From positions 1-64,000 of the forward strand of contig NZ_LWLE01000002.1 in assembly GCF_001905125.1 (NCBI RefSeq): DNA of 64,000 nt, written 5' to 3'. The notes under the pieces are model-generated. The model was not told the origin of the DNA, searched no databases, and was given only the letters and a program-made list of their open reading frames with translations. This stretch comes from Streptomyces sp. TSRI0281 (lineage in GTDB: Bacteria > Actinomycetota > Actinomycetes > Streptomycetales > Streptomycetaceae). The position numbers were made by a program, and so were the translations under genes. Of the stretch, positions 17,937 through 26,557 are shown in pieces. How positions within the stretch are numbered: position 1 is the stretch's first letter; each line of letters opens with the position of its first letter.

Positions 17937-17951
17937 TGATTATCATTACCA
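17937..17951. promoter_or_regulatory. Zur-type operator between fecB and the divergent beta-propeller gene
   Basis: Read on the minus strand, TGGTAATGATAATCA matches the Zur pattern TGATAATGATTATCA at 13 of 15 positions and includes a perfect ATGATTATCAT-type palindrome (17936-17946). It sits 98 bp from the fecB start and 68 bp from the divergent GTG, so it can control both directions. Confidence 0.75.
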
Positions 17952-18018
17952 ATAAGGTGAGCGGGGCCTGCCCCCCCGGCACCGGCCCGACCGCCCCGCC
18001 AACCTCCAGGAGATCTCT

Positions 18019-19283
18019 GTGTCGCACGCGCCCCACCCGCCCCCTCGCCTCCTGGTCTCCGACCATGTCGCCGGGCGGATCAGCCTGTTGGACCTCCCGG
18101 ACGGCACGGAGCAGGCCGAGCTGAACCACCGGCACCTCTCCGAGCACGCGGGATTCCTGGCGCTGCCGGACGACCGGGTCGCCTGCGTGGACGACCGGGC
18201 GGGCGAGCTGCTGATCCTCGACCCCTACGGCCCGGACGCGGGGCGGCCGCTGATCCAGCGGCGCATACCGGTCGCCGTACCCGCCGAACACCTCGCGGCC
18301 GACCCGGAGGGGCGGCACCTCGCGGTGACCACCGGCCTCGGGCGCAACGAGGAGGCATGGACGGGACTCCTGACTGCCATCGACCTCGACGCACCGGACG
18401 GCGCCACGGCCGTACGCATACGGGGGAGGATCGGCGAGCCGGGCGTCACACTGCTCGGCGGACCGTCACCTCTCGTGGTGCTGCGCCATCGGGAACCGGG
18501 CGAACTGCTGGTTCACCGCCACCGCGACCTGATGAACTCGGCCCCCGCCTGTCCTCCGGCGGACCCGGTCCAGCGGATCGCCCTCCCCGACGACGACGGG
18601 CACGGCGATGCCCAGGACCCGCTCACCGGGAGGGTGCTCGCTGCCGCAAGTTCGGGGGTACACCGCGCGCGACGGGAGGGGGGCCACCTCATACCCGAAA
18701 GCCCTCTCTCCTGGTCCGCCGACGGGCGCTCAAGCGGGCGCGGCTACTACCTGCGGCTCGATCCCGCACGGCGAACGCTCTGGTCGTGCGTGCGCGGCGG
18801 CCCCGGCGACCCCGGACAGTGGCCGGACTGGACGAACGACGCATGGTGGCACCACCTCGACACCGGCGACACAGGCCGGCTGGACTTGGGCCCCGGACTG
18901 GTCTTCCGGCTCGCGGTGGCGCCCGCCACATCACGTACACCCGCGTCCACCCGGACGGCGACGAGTTGATCCTGCTGTCCGCACCCACAACCTCCCAAGC
19001 CCGCCCGCAAATCAGCGCCCGCCTCCCGCTGCCCGCAATGTCCGGCGCACCGCGCCGCGGAGGAACGCCGTGGGACGGCGTCCAGCGACGGGCGATCGCC
19101 GCCTCCCCCGGCGGCAGCCTGGTCGCGGTCAGCCGGGGAGGCCATGGGGAGATCCACGTCTTCGACGCCGACCGGGCGGCGCTCGTCACCACCCTCACCG
19201 TTGCGACCCCGCTCAACGACGGTGGCCACCTTGCACTGCTCACACCCGGCGATGGAGCCCACGCCGACCCGGTCGGACGGTGA
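18019..19283 (+). pseudogene. beta-propeller (AztD/YncE-like) protein, frameshifted
   Basis: The GTG at 18019 has AGGAG six bases upstream. The first ~305 codons encode repeated propeller blades (LLVSDHVAGRISLLDL, HLAADPEGRHLAVTTG, SGRGYYLRLDPARRTLW). Near 18925-18935 the sequence leaves frame, and the neighbouring frame carries ITYTRVHPDGDELILLSAP, IAASPGGSLVAVSRGG and IHVFDADRAALV to 19283, a natural continuation (~420 aa in all). It is either a real mutation or a base-call error in the C-rich stretch. The blade style and Zur linkage recall the zinc chaperone AztD, but no signal peptide is seen. Divergent from fecB and shares its operator. Confidence 0.7.
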
Positions 19284-19322
19284 GGGCCCTCGAACGACCA
19301 GCAAAGCCCGGACACGCTGATC

Positions 19323-19358
19323 GCGGTCACTGCGGTCACTGCGGTCACCGCAGTCACC
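19323..19358. repeat. four copies of a 9-bp tandem repeat
   Basis: GCGGTCACT-type units repeat four times with one or two substitutions, just before the HNH nuclease remnant. They encode a run of Ala-Val-Thr if read in its frame. Confidence 0.85.
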
Positions 19359-19562
19359 GCGGCCTCCAACCGCTCCAAGGTTGACAAGGACCCGGCCCAG
19401 TGGCTGCCCTCGGACGGTGCCTACCACTGCACCTACGGCGCAACCTGGGTGAGCACGAAGCCGCGCTGGGACTTGGCCGTCGACGAGGCTGAGCAGCAGG
19501 CACTGCTCGGGCTCGCGGAGGACTGCCCGGCCACCGCCGTCGTCTACGAGCGCGCCCCGTAG
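19351..19562 (+). pseudogene. DUF1524-type HNH nuclease, C-terminal fragment
   Basis: The frame reads ASNRSKVDKDPAQWLPSDGA, YHCTYGATWVSTKPRWDLAV and ends VVYERAP before TAG. This matches the C-terminal end of Streptomyces secreted HNH (DUF1524) nucleases, where N-R-S-K-x-D-x-D-P-x-x-W is conserved. The N-terminal half with signal peptide and catalytic His is missing. The break coincides with the 9-bp repeat array. Confidence 0.65.
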
Positions 19563-19633
19563 CCCGCCGGCCGTCCGGGACCGGCCGCTCGTGAGAGCCG
19601 GACCGGCTCGTCGGCGTTCCGCGCTGGCCGTGA

Positions 19634-19661
19634 GAAGCCCCCCTTGGCCCAGGGGGGCTTC
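19634..19661 (+). terminator. hairpin terminator
   Basis: GAAGCCCCCCT (19634-19644) and AGGGGGGCTTC (19651-19661) form a perfect 11-bp stem with a 6-nt loop, downstream of the nuclease remnant. Confidence 0.8.
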
Positions 19662-19700
19662 GTCGTGCCGCGGGCTTCGTGTTGGCGGGGGTTCTTTTTC

Positions 19701-20105
19701 GTGGCTGAAGCATTGAAGTACGGCGACCGGGTCCACCTGCAGAATGGATACGGCACCGGGGGTGGCGGTTACCTCGACATGAATGGGGCGAGTTCCGCGA
19801 ACGGCGCCGTCTACGGGTTTCCACCGCGGACCAGAAGAAGGCCGGCGCCAAGTTCGACGTCCTGACGGCGAAGAACGCCGACCGGGGTACGGGAACCGCG
19901 GAGTGGCGGATCTTCGCCCAGACGTCCAGCCCGCAGGACACTGTCGTCCACATCGGGGACACCGTGCACCTGTTCAACACCTACGGTGGCAACGGCGGTT
20001 CCTGGAGACCAACGGTCACGGGCCCAGCGGCGGCAGGTACGACGTGTGCACCAATGCCTACTACAACCGCACCGGCAACGTCGCCGACTGGCGCATGTTT
20101 CCTGG
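19701..20105 (+). pseudogene. lectin-like (beta-trefoil-style) protein remnant
   Basis: Three consecutive frames carry parts of one protein with an internal duplication. The first is ALKYGDRVHLQNGYGTGGGG, the second FDVLTAKNADRGTGTAEWRIF then HIGDTVHLFNTYGG, the third LETNGHGPSGGRYDV then TGNVADWRMF. The repeated plan (GDxVHLxNxYG...L.TNG...V...TGxAxWRxF) is typical of beta-trefoil/lectin folds. Two frame changes (about 19820 and 20000) disable it. No signal peptide is left. Confidence 0.6.
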
Positions 20106-20453
20106 GGACGGGCCGTTCGTGTCCTTCGCGCCGGAGGTACTGGGCGAGCGCCGTGACTTCCCGTCGGAACGTCGCCGACAGCCCGCCCGCTCCCTTGGCG
20201 GTACCTGCTTCGCCGGGGTGGGCGGGGACGGTTCCTCGGGTGCTATGGCCAGCGTACTGGGCCGTTCCGCCCGGGTACGGGTGATTGTGGCGCCGGGCCC
20301 CAGCCCCCTGCGGTGCGGCTGTTCCTCTGGACCGCGGTGTGTCGTCTGTCCGCCGGGGGTGGGGGCTTGGCCCGGGTGTTCGCAGGGGCACCGGAGGGCG
20401 CCCCTGCTCGAACGGGGCACGGGTGCGAGTGGGATGTGAGCCGCGCGGTTGTT
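20106..20453. other. no gene seen
   Basis: A GC-rich stretch downstream of both the lectin remnant and the cold-shock gene. No supported coding frame or hairpin was picked out. Confidence 0.35.
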
Positions 20454-20861
20454 CTAGAGGAGGGGTCCCAGGCGCAGGACGTTGATGGCTTCGGGGCCCT
20501 TGGGGCCCTGCCGAAGCTGGTATTCGACGCGTTCGCCCTCGTTCAGGGTCCGGTACCCGACGCCGATGATGCTGGAGTAGTGGACGAAGACGTCCTGGGT
20601 GCCGTCGTCGGGGCTGATGAATCCGAATCCCTTCGCGTCGTTGAACCATTTGACGGTGCCGAAGTTGATCAGGGCGCGCTGCTGGTTTGGTGTCAGTTGT
20701 GCGGATGCGGCACGGTCCACTGTTGTCGTGGCAGTGGCCGGGGGCCGGTCGGTGGTGGTGGCGAGTGCGGTGCCCGCGGTGAGGGCGGGGGAGGTGAGTG
20801 CGAGGACGGCTGCGGCAGCAGCCCACATCCACCGGTGCAAGGGTGCGGAGGGGAGCGTCAT
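20454..20861 (-). CDS. cold-shock domain protein with N-terminal signal peptide
   Basis: 135 residues; the ATG at 20861 has AGGAAGG eight bases upstream. Residues 1-35 are a signal peptide (basic start, [22 protein letters not shown]), followed by a Thr/Ala-rich linker. Residues ~66-130 are a complete cold-shock domain: [15 protein letters not shown] (RNP1), DVFVHYSSI (RNP2) and [10 protein letters not shown]. Normal CspA-type proteins are ~67-residue cytoplasmic RNA chaperones. Here the export signal implies an extracellular nucleic-acid binder or an anchored protein. The signal and domain are in one uninterrupted frame. Confidence 0.88.
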   Translation of the reverse strand: MTLPSAPLHRWMWAAAAAVLALTSPALTAGTALATTTDRPPATATTTVDRAASAQLTPNQQRALINFGTVKWFNDAKGFGFISPDDGTQDVFVHYSSIIGVGYRTLNEGERVEYQLRQGPKGPEAINVLRLGPLL

Positions 20862-21080
20862 GGGTCGAACCTTCCTGTGAGGGTGATGGGCAGGGTGGGG
20901 CGGCCTTCCGGCCAGCCGGCCTGTGGCGGAGTCACCGGGCGAGGGGGGCGGCCCGGCGAGGTGCCCGGAGGGCTTGCGGCGCTCCGCAGCCGAGGGGTAT
21001 CGGTCCTGGTCCGGTTTGTGGGACGTGGCCGGGGTCGTGCGTTCGGTACGTACGTCCCCGGGTTGCGTGGTGTTTTCGGG

Positions 21081-22031
21081 TTAGTTCTGGCAGTTGATGA
21101 TGGTGCCGCCGGTGGCGTTGCAGGTGTCGTTGCCGTCCTCACCGTCCACGGACCCCGAGGACGTCACACCGTCCCCGCCGTGCTCCTGGTACGCCACAAC
21201 TCCGGTGGTGACGGCGGCGTTGATCCGGTCGTTGCCCGGGCCGCCCGTGACCGCACCGGCGACGCCGCTGCCGTTCGATAGATCGCCCTGACCGCCGAGT
21301 GCGCCGATGGTGTCCCCGTCACCGCCTCCGATGACGCTTCCCTGAACGGCCACACCGTTGCCGCCCGTACTGTCGGTGAGCAGGCCGACTGTCTCCGCCG
21401 GCGCGCCGTTTCCGCCTCGCGCGGTGATGGTGTCGGTTCCGGTGCCGCCGTCGACAATGCCTCCGGGGCCGGCACCCGGACCGCCCTCGCCGCCCAGGCC
21501 GGCAGCGTCCACGCCGCCGGTCCCGCCGTTGACCGTGAGGGTGTCGGTCCCGGTGCCGCCGCGTACCGTTCCGAGCGTGCCCGCACCGCCGGTCTCGGGC
21601 TCATCGGGGTCGAAGTCGATTGTGCCGGTGCCGCCAGTGGCGGTGACGCGGTCGGTGCCCGGGCCTGCGTCGACGACTCCGCCGGTGCCCACGGCGGGCC
21701 CGGCCGGTGACCGATCGAGGACGCCGGGAAGTCCGGTGATGGTGATCCGGTCGTCGCCGTTGCCGCCGTTGCCGCCGTTGAGGGTGCCCCGCACAGTCCC
21801 GACGATGATGACGGTGTCGTTGCCGGGCCCGGCATCCAGAGTCTGCCCGGCCGGGATACCCGCCGCACAGGTGATCGTGTTGTTGCCCAGCAACGGCACC
21901 ACCACACAGCCGGTGGGAACAGCCGCATGGGCGGGCACGGTGAGATGGACCTGGGCCAGCACGGCACCGGCGACGACGACCGCCGCCGGCCACAGCCGTA
22001 CGGACCTGCGTGGAGGGGAGTGAACCCGCAT
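21081..22031 (-). CDS. secreted protein with GGxGxD (RTX-like) repeats
   Basis: 316 residues from the ATG at 22031, which has AGGAGG seven bases upstream. A signal peptide spans ~1-38 (RLWPAAVVVAGAVLAQVHLTVPAHA). The rest is built from imperfect Gly/Asp-rich units such as DAGPGNDTVII, GGTGTDTLTV, GGDGDTIGALGG and GGPGNDRINA, the calcium-binding beta-roll type. It ends NDTCNATGGTIINCQN with a probable Cys pair. It is likely an extracellular structural or adhesive protein folding with calcium. No catalytic domain is present. Confidence 0.8.
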   Translation of the reverse strand: MRVHSPPRRSVRLWPAAVVVAGAVLAQVHLTVPAHAAVPTGCVVVPLLGNNTITCAAGIPAGQTLDAGPGNDTVIIVGTVRGTLNGGNGGNGDDRITITGLPGVLDRSPAGPAVGTGGVVDAGPGTDRVTATGGTGTIDFDPDEPETGGAGTLGTVRGGTGTDTLTVNGGTGGVDAAGLGGEGGPGAGPGGIVDGGTGTDTITARGGNGAPAETVGLLTDSTGGNGVAVQGSVIGGGDGDTIGALGGQGDLSNGSGVAGAVTGGPGNDRINAAVTTGVVAYQEHGGDGVTSSGSVDGEDGNDTCNATGGTIINCQN

Positions 22032-23097
22032 AACGGGCCTCCTGACACGGAGAAAGGGGGAGACCGTGAAAGGGAGGCGCCCTGCGACGGCCAGGACCCG
22101 GCTTGTACCCGACCCCCGAGCCGTAACAACCATCTGTAGCCACGTCATTACTCAAAGCCCCCCGCAGGGGTGATGCCCCGCTCACCTGTTCCGCTTCGAC
22201 CGGACTGGAGCGGGCGGCGCAACGCCCGGGTCGCGGCCTCGTCAAACGTGCCACTCCAGGAGCCGGGCCCGGAGGCCTCCCCAGGGCCCGTCGCGTGTCC
22301 AGCCGCGATTACGGCACCCGTGTTCCAGGGACACGTCTTGTTGACGACCGGCAGATGTCACATCCACCGTCGGCAGGCGTGCCGTCGCTCCGGGAGCCGG
22401 TGGGACGTCGTATTCCAGGGCAGGGACAGCCGTTCCCTTCAGTGCCGGGCGTCCGTGGCTGGGAGGGGTTTTCGAGAGACCCAGTACACATTCGAGTGGT
22501 TGTGACGCCGGATTCCTTGCCGCGCAATCCCCGCCCTGCGCACAGTGAAGAAAGGCGCCATATACCGTAACTTCCATGGGTTCACGCCGCATTGCGGCAG
22601 CAGTACGGGCCCGTCGTCACCGCAGCACAGGGCGACCCGATCCACGCCGTGACACTGATGAGCCGGCCCTGCCGACACAGCCCCGGCCGCCCCGCCCGCC
22701 CCAGGTCCGGTCCGGCACCGGCCTCTTCACAGGGCTGCCGGTAGGCAGCCCCGCCCGGCGCCGCACTCGACCATCGACCTCGGCCCTGCGGGCACCGCCA
22801 TCCCCGTCATCAACGGCACGTCACCTCCGGCAAGTTCGCCGGCGACACCGCCCACGTACACATCGCCCTCCTGCCCGCCGGCGTCACCGACTGTCTCAGC
22901 CCCCAAGGCGCCATCCGCCACCAAAACGCCGTCATCGCGGCCTTCGCCCACCTCCCGCCCCAGAAGCCGCCGACCCACCGGGCCGCCAGCCGGGGCCACC
23001 AACGTCCGGACCACAGCCCAACCGCCCCGCACCCACCCCTTTTCAGGAGACAGCACACCCACCGCCCCCAGCCACCACCCCAGAGGAGACACCCCCC
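22032..23097. other. gene-poor stretch of about 1 kb
   Basis: Between two divergent secreted-protein genes. No start with a ribosome site leads a convincing frame. A plus-strand stretch (about 22820-22960, FAGDTAHVHIALLPAGVTDCL) could be a decayed gene of unknown family. Confidence 0.35.
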
Positions 23098-23691
23098 ATG
23101 TCCGCACGCCGCACCGCCACCGCCCTGCTCACCGCCCTCGCCGCCCTGTGCGCCGCCGCAATTCCCGCCTCCGCCGCACCGGGCGCGCCCACGACTCCGG
23201 CCCCAGCCCCAGCAGCCGAACTCCTGGACTGCGTCACCCAGTCCTCCGTCGTGTTCACCCCACCGCTCACCGCCACCCCCCGGCCCACCACCGTCACCCT
23301 CCACGGCTCCGCCGCTCCCTGCGTCGACGTACCGACAGGGCCCACCGCCGTTCTCTCCGGCACCCTCACCGCCACCCTCAACTTCAGCGCCCTCAGCTGC
23401 ACCGCCTCGACCCAGGCCCCCGGCGCCACCGCCGACTTCACCTGGCAACTGGCCAACGGAACCACCACCACCAGCCACGTCACCGGCCTCACCCTCACCC
23501 AGGCCCTCGGCGCAGGAACCCTCACCGGGACCGTCACACCCACCTCGCCCCGCCTGGCCGGACAGACCCTCACCGCCGTCATGAACGTCACCAGCAACCA
23601 GCCACTCCTCGGCAACTGCGCCGCAGTCATCCTCGGCCTGGACGACGAGATCCCCAACTCCACTCTCATCGCCGACCTCGCCTTCACCTGA
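23098..23691 (+). CDS. secreted protein of unknown function
   Basis: 197 residues; the ATG has GAGGAG nine bases upstream. A signal peptide covers ~1-27 (TALLTALAALCAAAIPASAAP). The mature protein is Thr/Ala-rich beta-type, with four Cys (LLDCVTQSS, SAAPCVDV, SALSCTAS, LGNCAAVI) likely paired in disulphides. The pattern resembles small exported actinomycete proteins of no assigned role. The lead region upstream holds no other gene. Confidence 0.75.
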   Translation: MSARRTATALLTALAALCAAAIPASAAPGAPTTPAPAPAAELLDCVTQSSVVFTPPLTATPRPTTVTLHGSAAPCVDVPTGPTAVLSGTLTATLNFSALSCTASTQAPGATADFTWQLANGTTTTSHVTGLTLTQALGAGTLTGTVTPTSPRLAGQTLTAVMNVTSNQPLLGNCAAVILGLDDEIPNSTLIADLAFT

Positions 23692-24087
23692 CACCCGCAG
23701 GAAGGCCAACCCCACACCGCACACCACCCGGACAGCGCCCAGCACCTTCGGCGCCCCTCTCCGCGAGACACACTGCGCCGATGACCGCCGCCGACGCGTC
23801 GGGTTCGGGTCGCCTGGCCGGTCGCGGCGGTCGTCGGCTGTGCGGCGAGTACGACGTCACCCATGGCGCCGCAGACGGCACACCACATGTACGTGACCGA
23901 AATTTCGGGCCGCAGGCCACGGCTGGATGTGCGTCTCGATGTCCATGCCGGGCCAACGGCATGGCGGCTCGTCCGGTCGCGGTCGGGGCGGCGGTGGAGG
24001 CGATGGATGCCGAGGCGATCCGTACCGCGATGGGGGGCGCTCCTATGGATTTGGGCAGGTCTGTGGGGCGGTGGAGGCTCGGCGGCG
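23692..24087. other. no gene seen
   Basis: Frames here are broken or lack starts. No repeats or operators were recognised. Confidence 0.3.
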
Positions 24088-24342
24088 TCAGTCTTCCGTG
24101 GGGGCGGTGTCGGCCTTGGCGTATTCGTAGGTCCAGCCCGCAGGGGTGTCGGGGGCTCGGACTGCCAGGTAGGTGTGTTCGGCGGTGGGGTTCCAGGGCC
24201 CTGGTGCTCGACCGGGGTGGCCTCGGAAGCCTGCGGACGGCAGTCCTGCGTGGTCGAGCACGACGATGCCTGCCTGAAGCCGTAACTCCTCGCGAAACTG
24301 CTGCCGTTCGGCGGTCAGCCTGCCCCCTTGTGGATACCGCAT
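24088..24342 (-). CDS. small hypothetical protein, possibly a transposase-derived fragment
   Basis: 84 residues from the ATG at 24342. The first ~25 residues (MRYPQGGRLTAERQQFREEL) resemble the N-terminus of winged-helix IS630-type transposases. The rest (LDHAGLPSAGFRGHPGRAPG, TYLAVRAPDTPAGWTYEY) does not match that family and I do not recognise it. It may be a chimeric remnant or a real small gene; no strong ribosome site is visible. Confidence 0.3.
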   Translation of the reverse strand: MRYPQGGRLTAERQQFREELRLQAGIVVLDHAGLPSAGFRGHPGRAPGPWNPTAEHTYLAVRAPDTPAGWTYEYAKADTAPTED

Positions 24343-24416
24343 GCCCGGTGGCACCGCAGCCGACGGCCAGCCGTCAGCCCCTACGACACCACAAGTTCAA
24401 CCTCAGTAGGTGCAGG

Positions 24417-25100
24417 TCAGTCGCTGTGGGGCTGGTGCGCAGCCGTGTCTGTCCTTTCTCTTACGTCTTCCACCACTGACTTGTCCAGCGCGGCCCGCAC
24501 GAGGGCCGCAGCAAAGACCGTCAGTTGCTCTGCGGGCACCAGTTTCGCCAGTTCGTGGGACTTCGTCGGCAGCCCGAGGCGCTGTGCCCCTTGGACGGCT
24601 TTGCCGTCGAGGCAGGGCTCCAGCTCGGTCCAGATGCCTTGGACTTCGCGTAGGAAGATAGCCGCGCCCGCAGGCCCGATCCCGGGCAACTCCTGGAGGC
24701 GCTCCCGCATACGTCCGGGGTCATTGTGAGCTTCCTTGCGCAGACGCCGCAGGTCGCCTCCGTAGCGCTCGCGAAGGAATGCCGCGCTTTTGCCGAGGGT
24801 GGTGGACGTGCTCTCGTCGTAGCGCCTGTAGTGTCCCGCGCCCAGTGCGTCCACACGCTGCTGCCATGTGGCCTCCTGCATCCGGCGGGGGGTGCGCATG
24901 TTCGCCCCAAACAGTTCGCGGGCCGCACCGACAGCAACCGAAGCGCGGATACGCGCGCTGAGAAGAGAGGCAAGGACGAGTAGTTGGTAGAGCGGCTGGG
25001 GAGTGTCCCGGAGTCGAATTCCTGCCTGGGCTGCATAAGTCTGCCCATGGTTGTCGAGCAGTGCGTGGATGGTTTCGCGGCGCTTGGCAGTGGCGCTCAT
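24417..25100 (-). CDS. HhH-GPD (endonuclease III-like) DNA glycosylase
   Basis: 227 residues; the ATG at 25100 has GGGAGG five bases upstream. The core shows the helix-hairpin-helix LQELPGIGPAGAAIFLREVQ near residue 140, preceded by RRYDESTSTTLGKSAAFLRE. The conserved catalytic Asp is probably within ELEPCLDGKAVQGAQRLGLP. There is no C-terminal four-Cys Fe-S cluster, as in many actinobacterial endonuclease III-like proteins of this size. Expected role: base excision repair. A LigD polymerase fragment lies 220 bp away, hinting at a former repair locus. Confidence 0.8.
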   Translation of the reverse strand: MSATAKRRETIHALLDNHGQTYAAQAGIRLRDTPQPLYQLLVLASLLSARIRASVAVGAARELFGANMRTPRRMQEATWQQRVDALGAGHYRRYDESTSTTLGKSAAFLRERYGGDLRRLRKEAHNDPGRMRERLQELPGIGPAGAAIFLREVQGIWTELEPCLDGKAVQGAQRLGLPTKSHELAKLVPAEQLTVFAAALVRAALDKSVVEDVRERTDTAAHQPHSD

Positions 25101-25320
25101 GACGCCCTCCCTGAGTGAATGGTGCATCATTCGGATTCCGTACTGCTGAATTATCCCAAAGCGGGCGGGCAGACGCAGAAGCAGGGGACAGAGGCCGCCG
25201 CCCGATTCCATCGTCCGACGGCCCTGTTCTCTGCCAAAGCGAAGTCGGGCAGCCCAGAAAGGGGTACGGCACAGTCATGAACAGCATCTTTCGACTTCGC
25301 GCGGGCCGGCGCGCGCTGCC

Positions 25321-25509
25321 TTCGGCCCGCACAAGCTGAGTCTCCGGGACGACGGCCTGAAGAAGGCAGATATCGCCGAGTACTACTGGAGGATCGGCTG
25401 GTACATGGTGCCCGAGGTGAAGGGGCGGCTTACTTATGCTGGACATTCTGAGGGTATCGACGAGCAGCCGCACTATATGCAGAAGGACATGTCGGAGCAC
25501 CCGGACTGA
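25321..25509 (+). pseudogene. LigD polymerase/primase-domain fragment
   Basis: A 62-codon frame reads FGPHKLSLRDDGLKKADIAE, YYWRIGWYMVPEVKGRL, EGIDEQPHYMQKDMSEH and stops. It corresponds to the beginning of the LigD-type polymerase domain (the DDGLTKADLAxYY ... MxPHLKGRP ... PDGI ... FxQK pattern) of actinobacterial NHEJ proteins. Everything after ~60 residues, including the catalytic Asp pair, is missing. Truncated remnant. Confidence 0.6.
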
Positions 25510-26068
25510 GTACACACCTCCGAGGCCGCCAAGGAGGACGGACGGCGCTACCCTGATCCTTCTCGCCGACCAGGCTTGCGTGACGTGGACGCCGTTGTGG
25601 AACTCGCTGAATCCAAGCCCGGGGCCGGCCTGGGTCACGGGCGATCGCCATCGGCAGCACGGCAGAGCTGACGCCGTGCTCATCGCCACGCTGGTCCGGG
25701 ACCTGGCTGAGACAGCGGAACGCAGGGGGACCCGCCTGACCCGGTGGGTGCGGGTGTCCGGCGCCTGGCCGCCTGGCAAGGCCGGCCGGTCGGGTCTTGA
25801 GGGCCAACTCCTTCGCCCCTGCCACGCACCGCCGTTCTCGCAGACTGATGCGCGGCACGAGCCTTGCCGCTCGCAGCCACAGCATGCGGATGCGCGACCA
25901 CCGGATTCGTGGGACTCAAGTAGCACGACTGGCCTGAAACTCGCAGCATCCGGGGCCACGTGTGAATGCCTGCAGGCCGGGCGAGGCAGGACGGCACGGA
26001 GCGCTGGGCAGAGCGGACACCACTGCTCTGCCCGCTCTGTGATGCCGCACCGGGCCGGCCGATTCCGT
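25510..26068. other. no gene supported
   Basis: Long open frames here are GC-bias shadows. A short segment near 25570-25650 (RRPGLRDVDAVVELAESKPG) might be a relic of unknown origin. Confidence 0.3.
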
Positions 26069-26557
26069 TCAGTTCACCGGATGGCCCGGCGTGATGTCAT
26101 GCCCGTCGGCCAAAGACAGCAGACAGAGACTGTCACCCGCCGGACGTTGCGCCACCTCCGGGGCGAGCAGGAACCCGACATGGTCGCCCCCGTCGAGGCG
26201 CTTCTCGACGCGGCCGACGAACCATGCGGGCGCCTCGTTGAGTACCGGCGCCCCGCCCGGTCCCGGGTGCCAAGCGGCGCGGGCGAACTTGTCGGTGCGA
26301 TCACCAGTCTCGCCCCCGAAGAGGCGGGCCATGTGCCCCTGGTCGTGGGCGAGCAGATGGACCGCAAGCCGATCTGCTCGGGCGGCGACCCGGTATGTCC
26401 GGTTGGCCTTCGACAGCCATACGACGAACCGGGCGGGCCGGATCGAACACTGCGATCCGAATCCGACCAGGCAGCCGGCCCGTTCACCGGCGGCCTCGGC
26501 GGTCACGATGTACAGCGGATAGTCGAGCGCGTTGGTGAACGGATCCAGATCGGTCAC
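26069..26557 (-). CDS. flavin reductase-like FMN-binding protein
   Basis: 162 residues from the GTG at 26557, which has GAGGAG eight bases upstream. The frame opens TDLDPFTNALDYPLYIVTAE, continues AGCLVGFGSQCSIRPARFVVW and AVHLLAHDQGHMARLFGG, and ends in a split-barrel. This is the flavin-reductase-like (FMN-binding split barrel) pattern, in which the Cys/Gly/Ser segments cradle FMN. Such proteins supply reduced flavin or act as small oxidoreductases. No monooxygenase partner is adjacent. Confidence 0.82.
   Translation of the reverse strand: MTDLDPFTNALDYPLYIVTAEAAGERAGCLVGFGSQCSIRPARFVVWLSKANRTYRVAARADRLAVHLLAHDQGHMARLFGGETGDRTDKFARAAWHPGPGGAPVLNEAPAWFVGRVEKRLDGGDHVGFLLAPEVAQRPAGDSLCLLSLADGHDITPGHPVN

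Noticed and set aside
22242..22592. 116-codon minus-strand frame
   Set aside because: No ribosome site, no recognisable family and no conserved-looking pattern.
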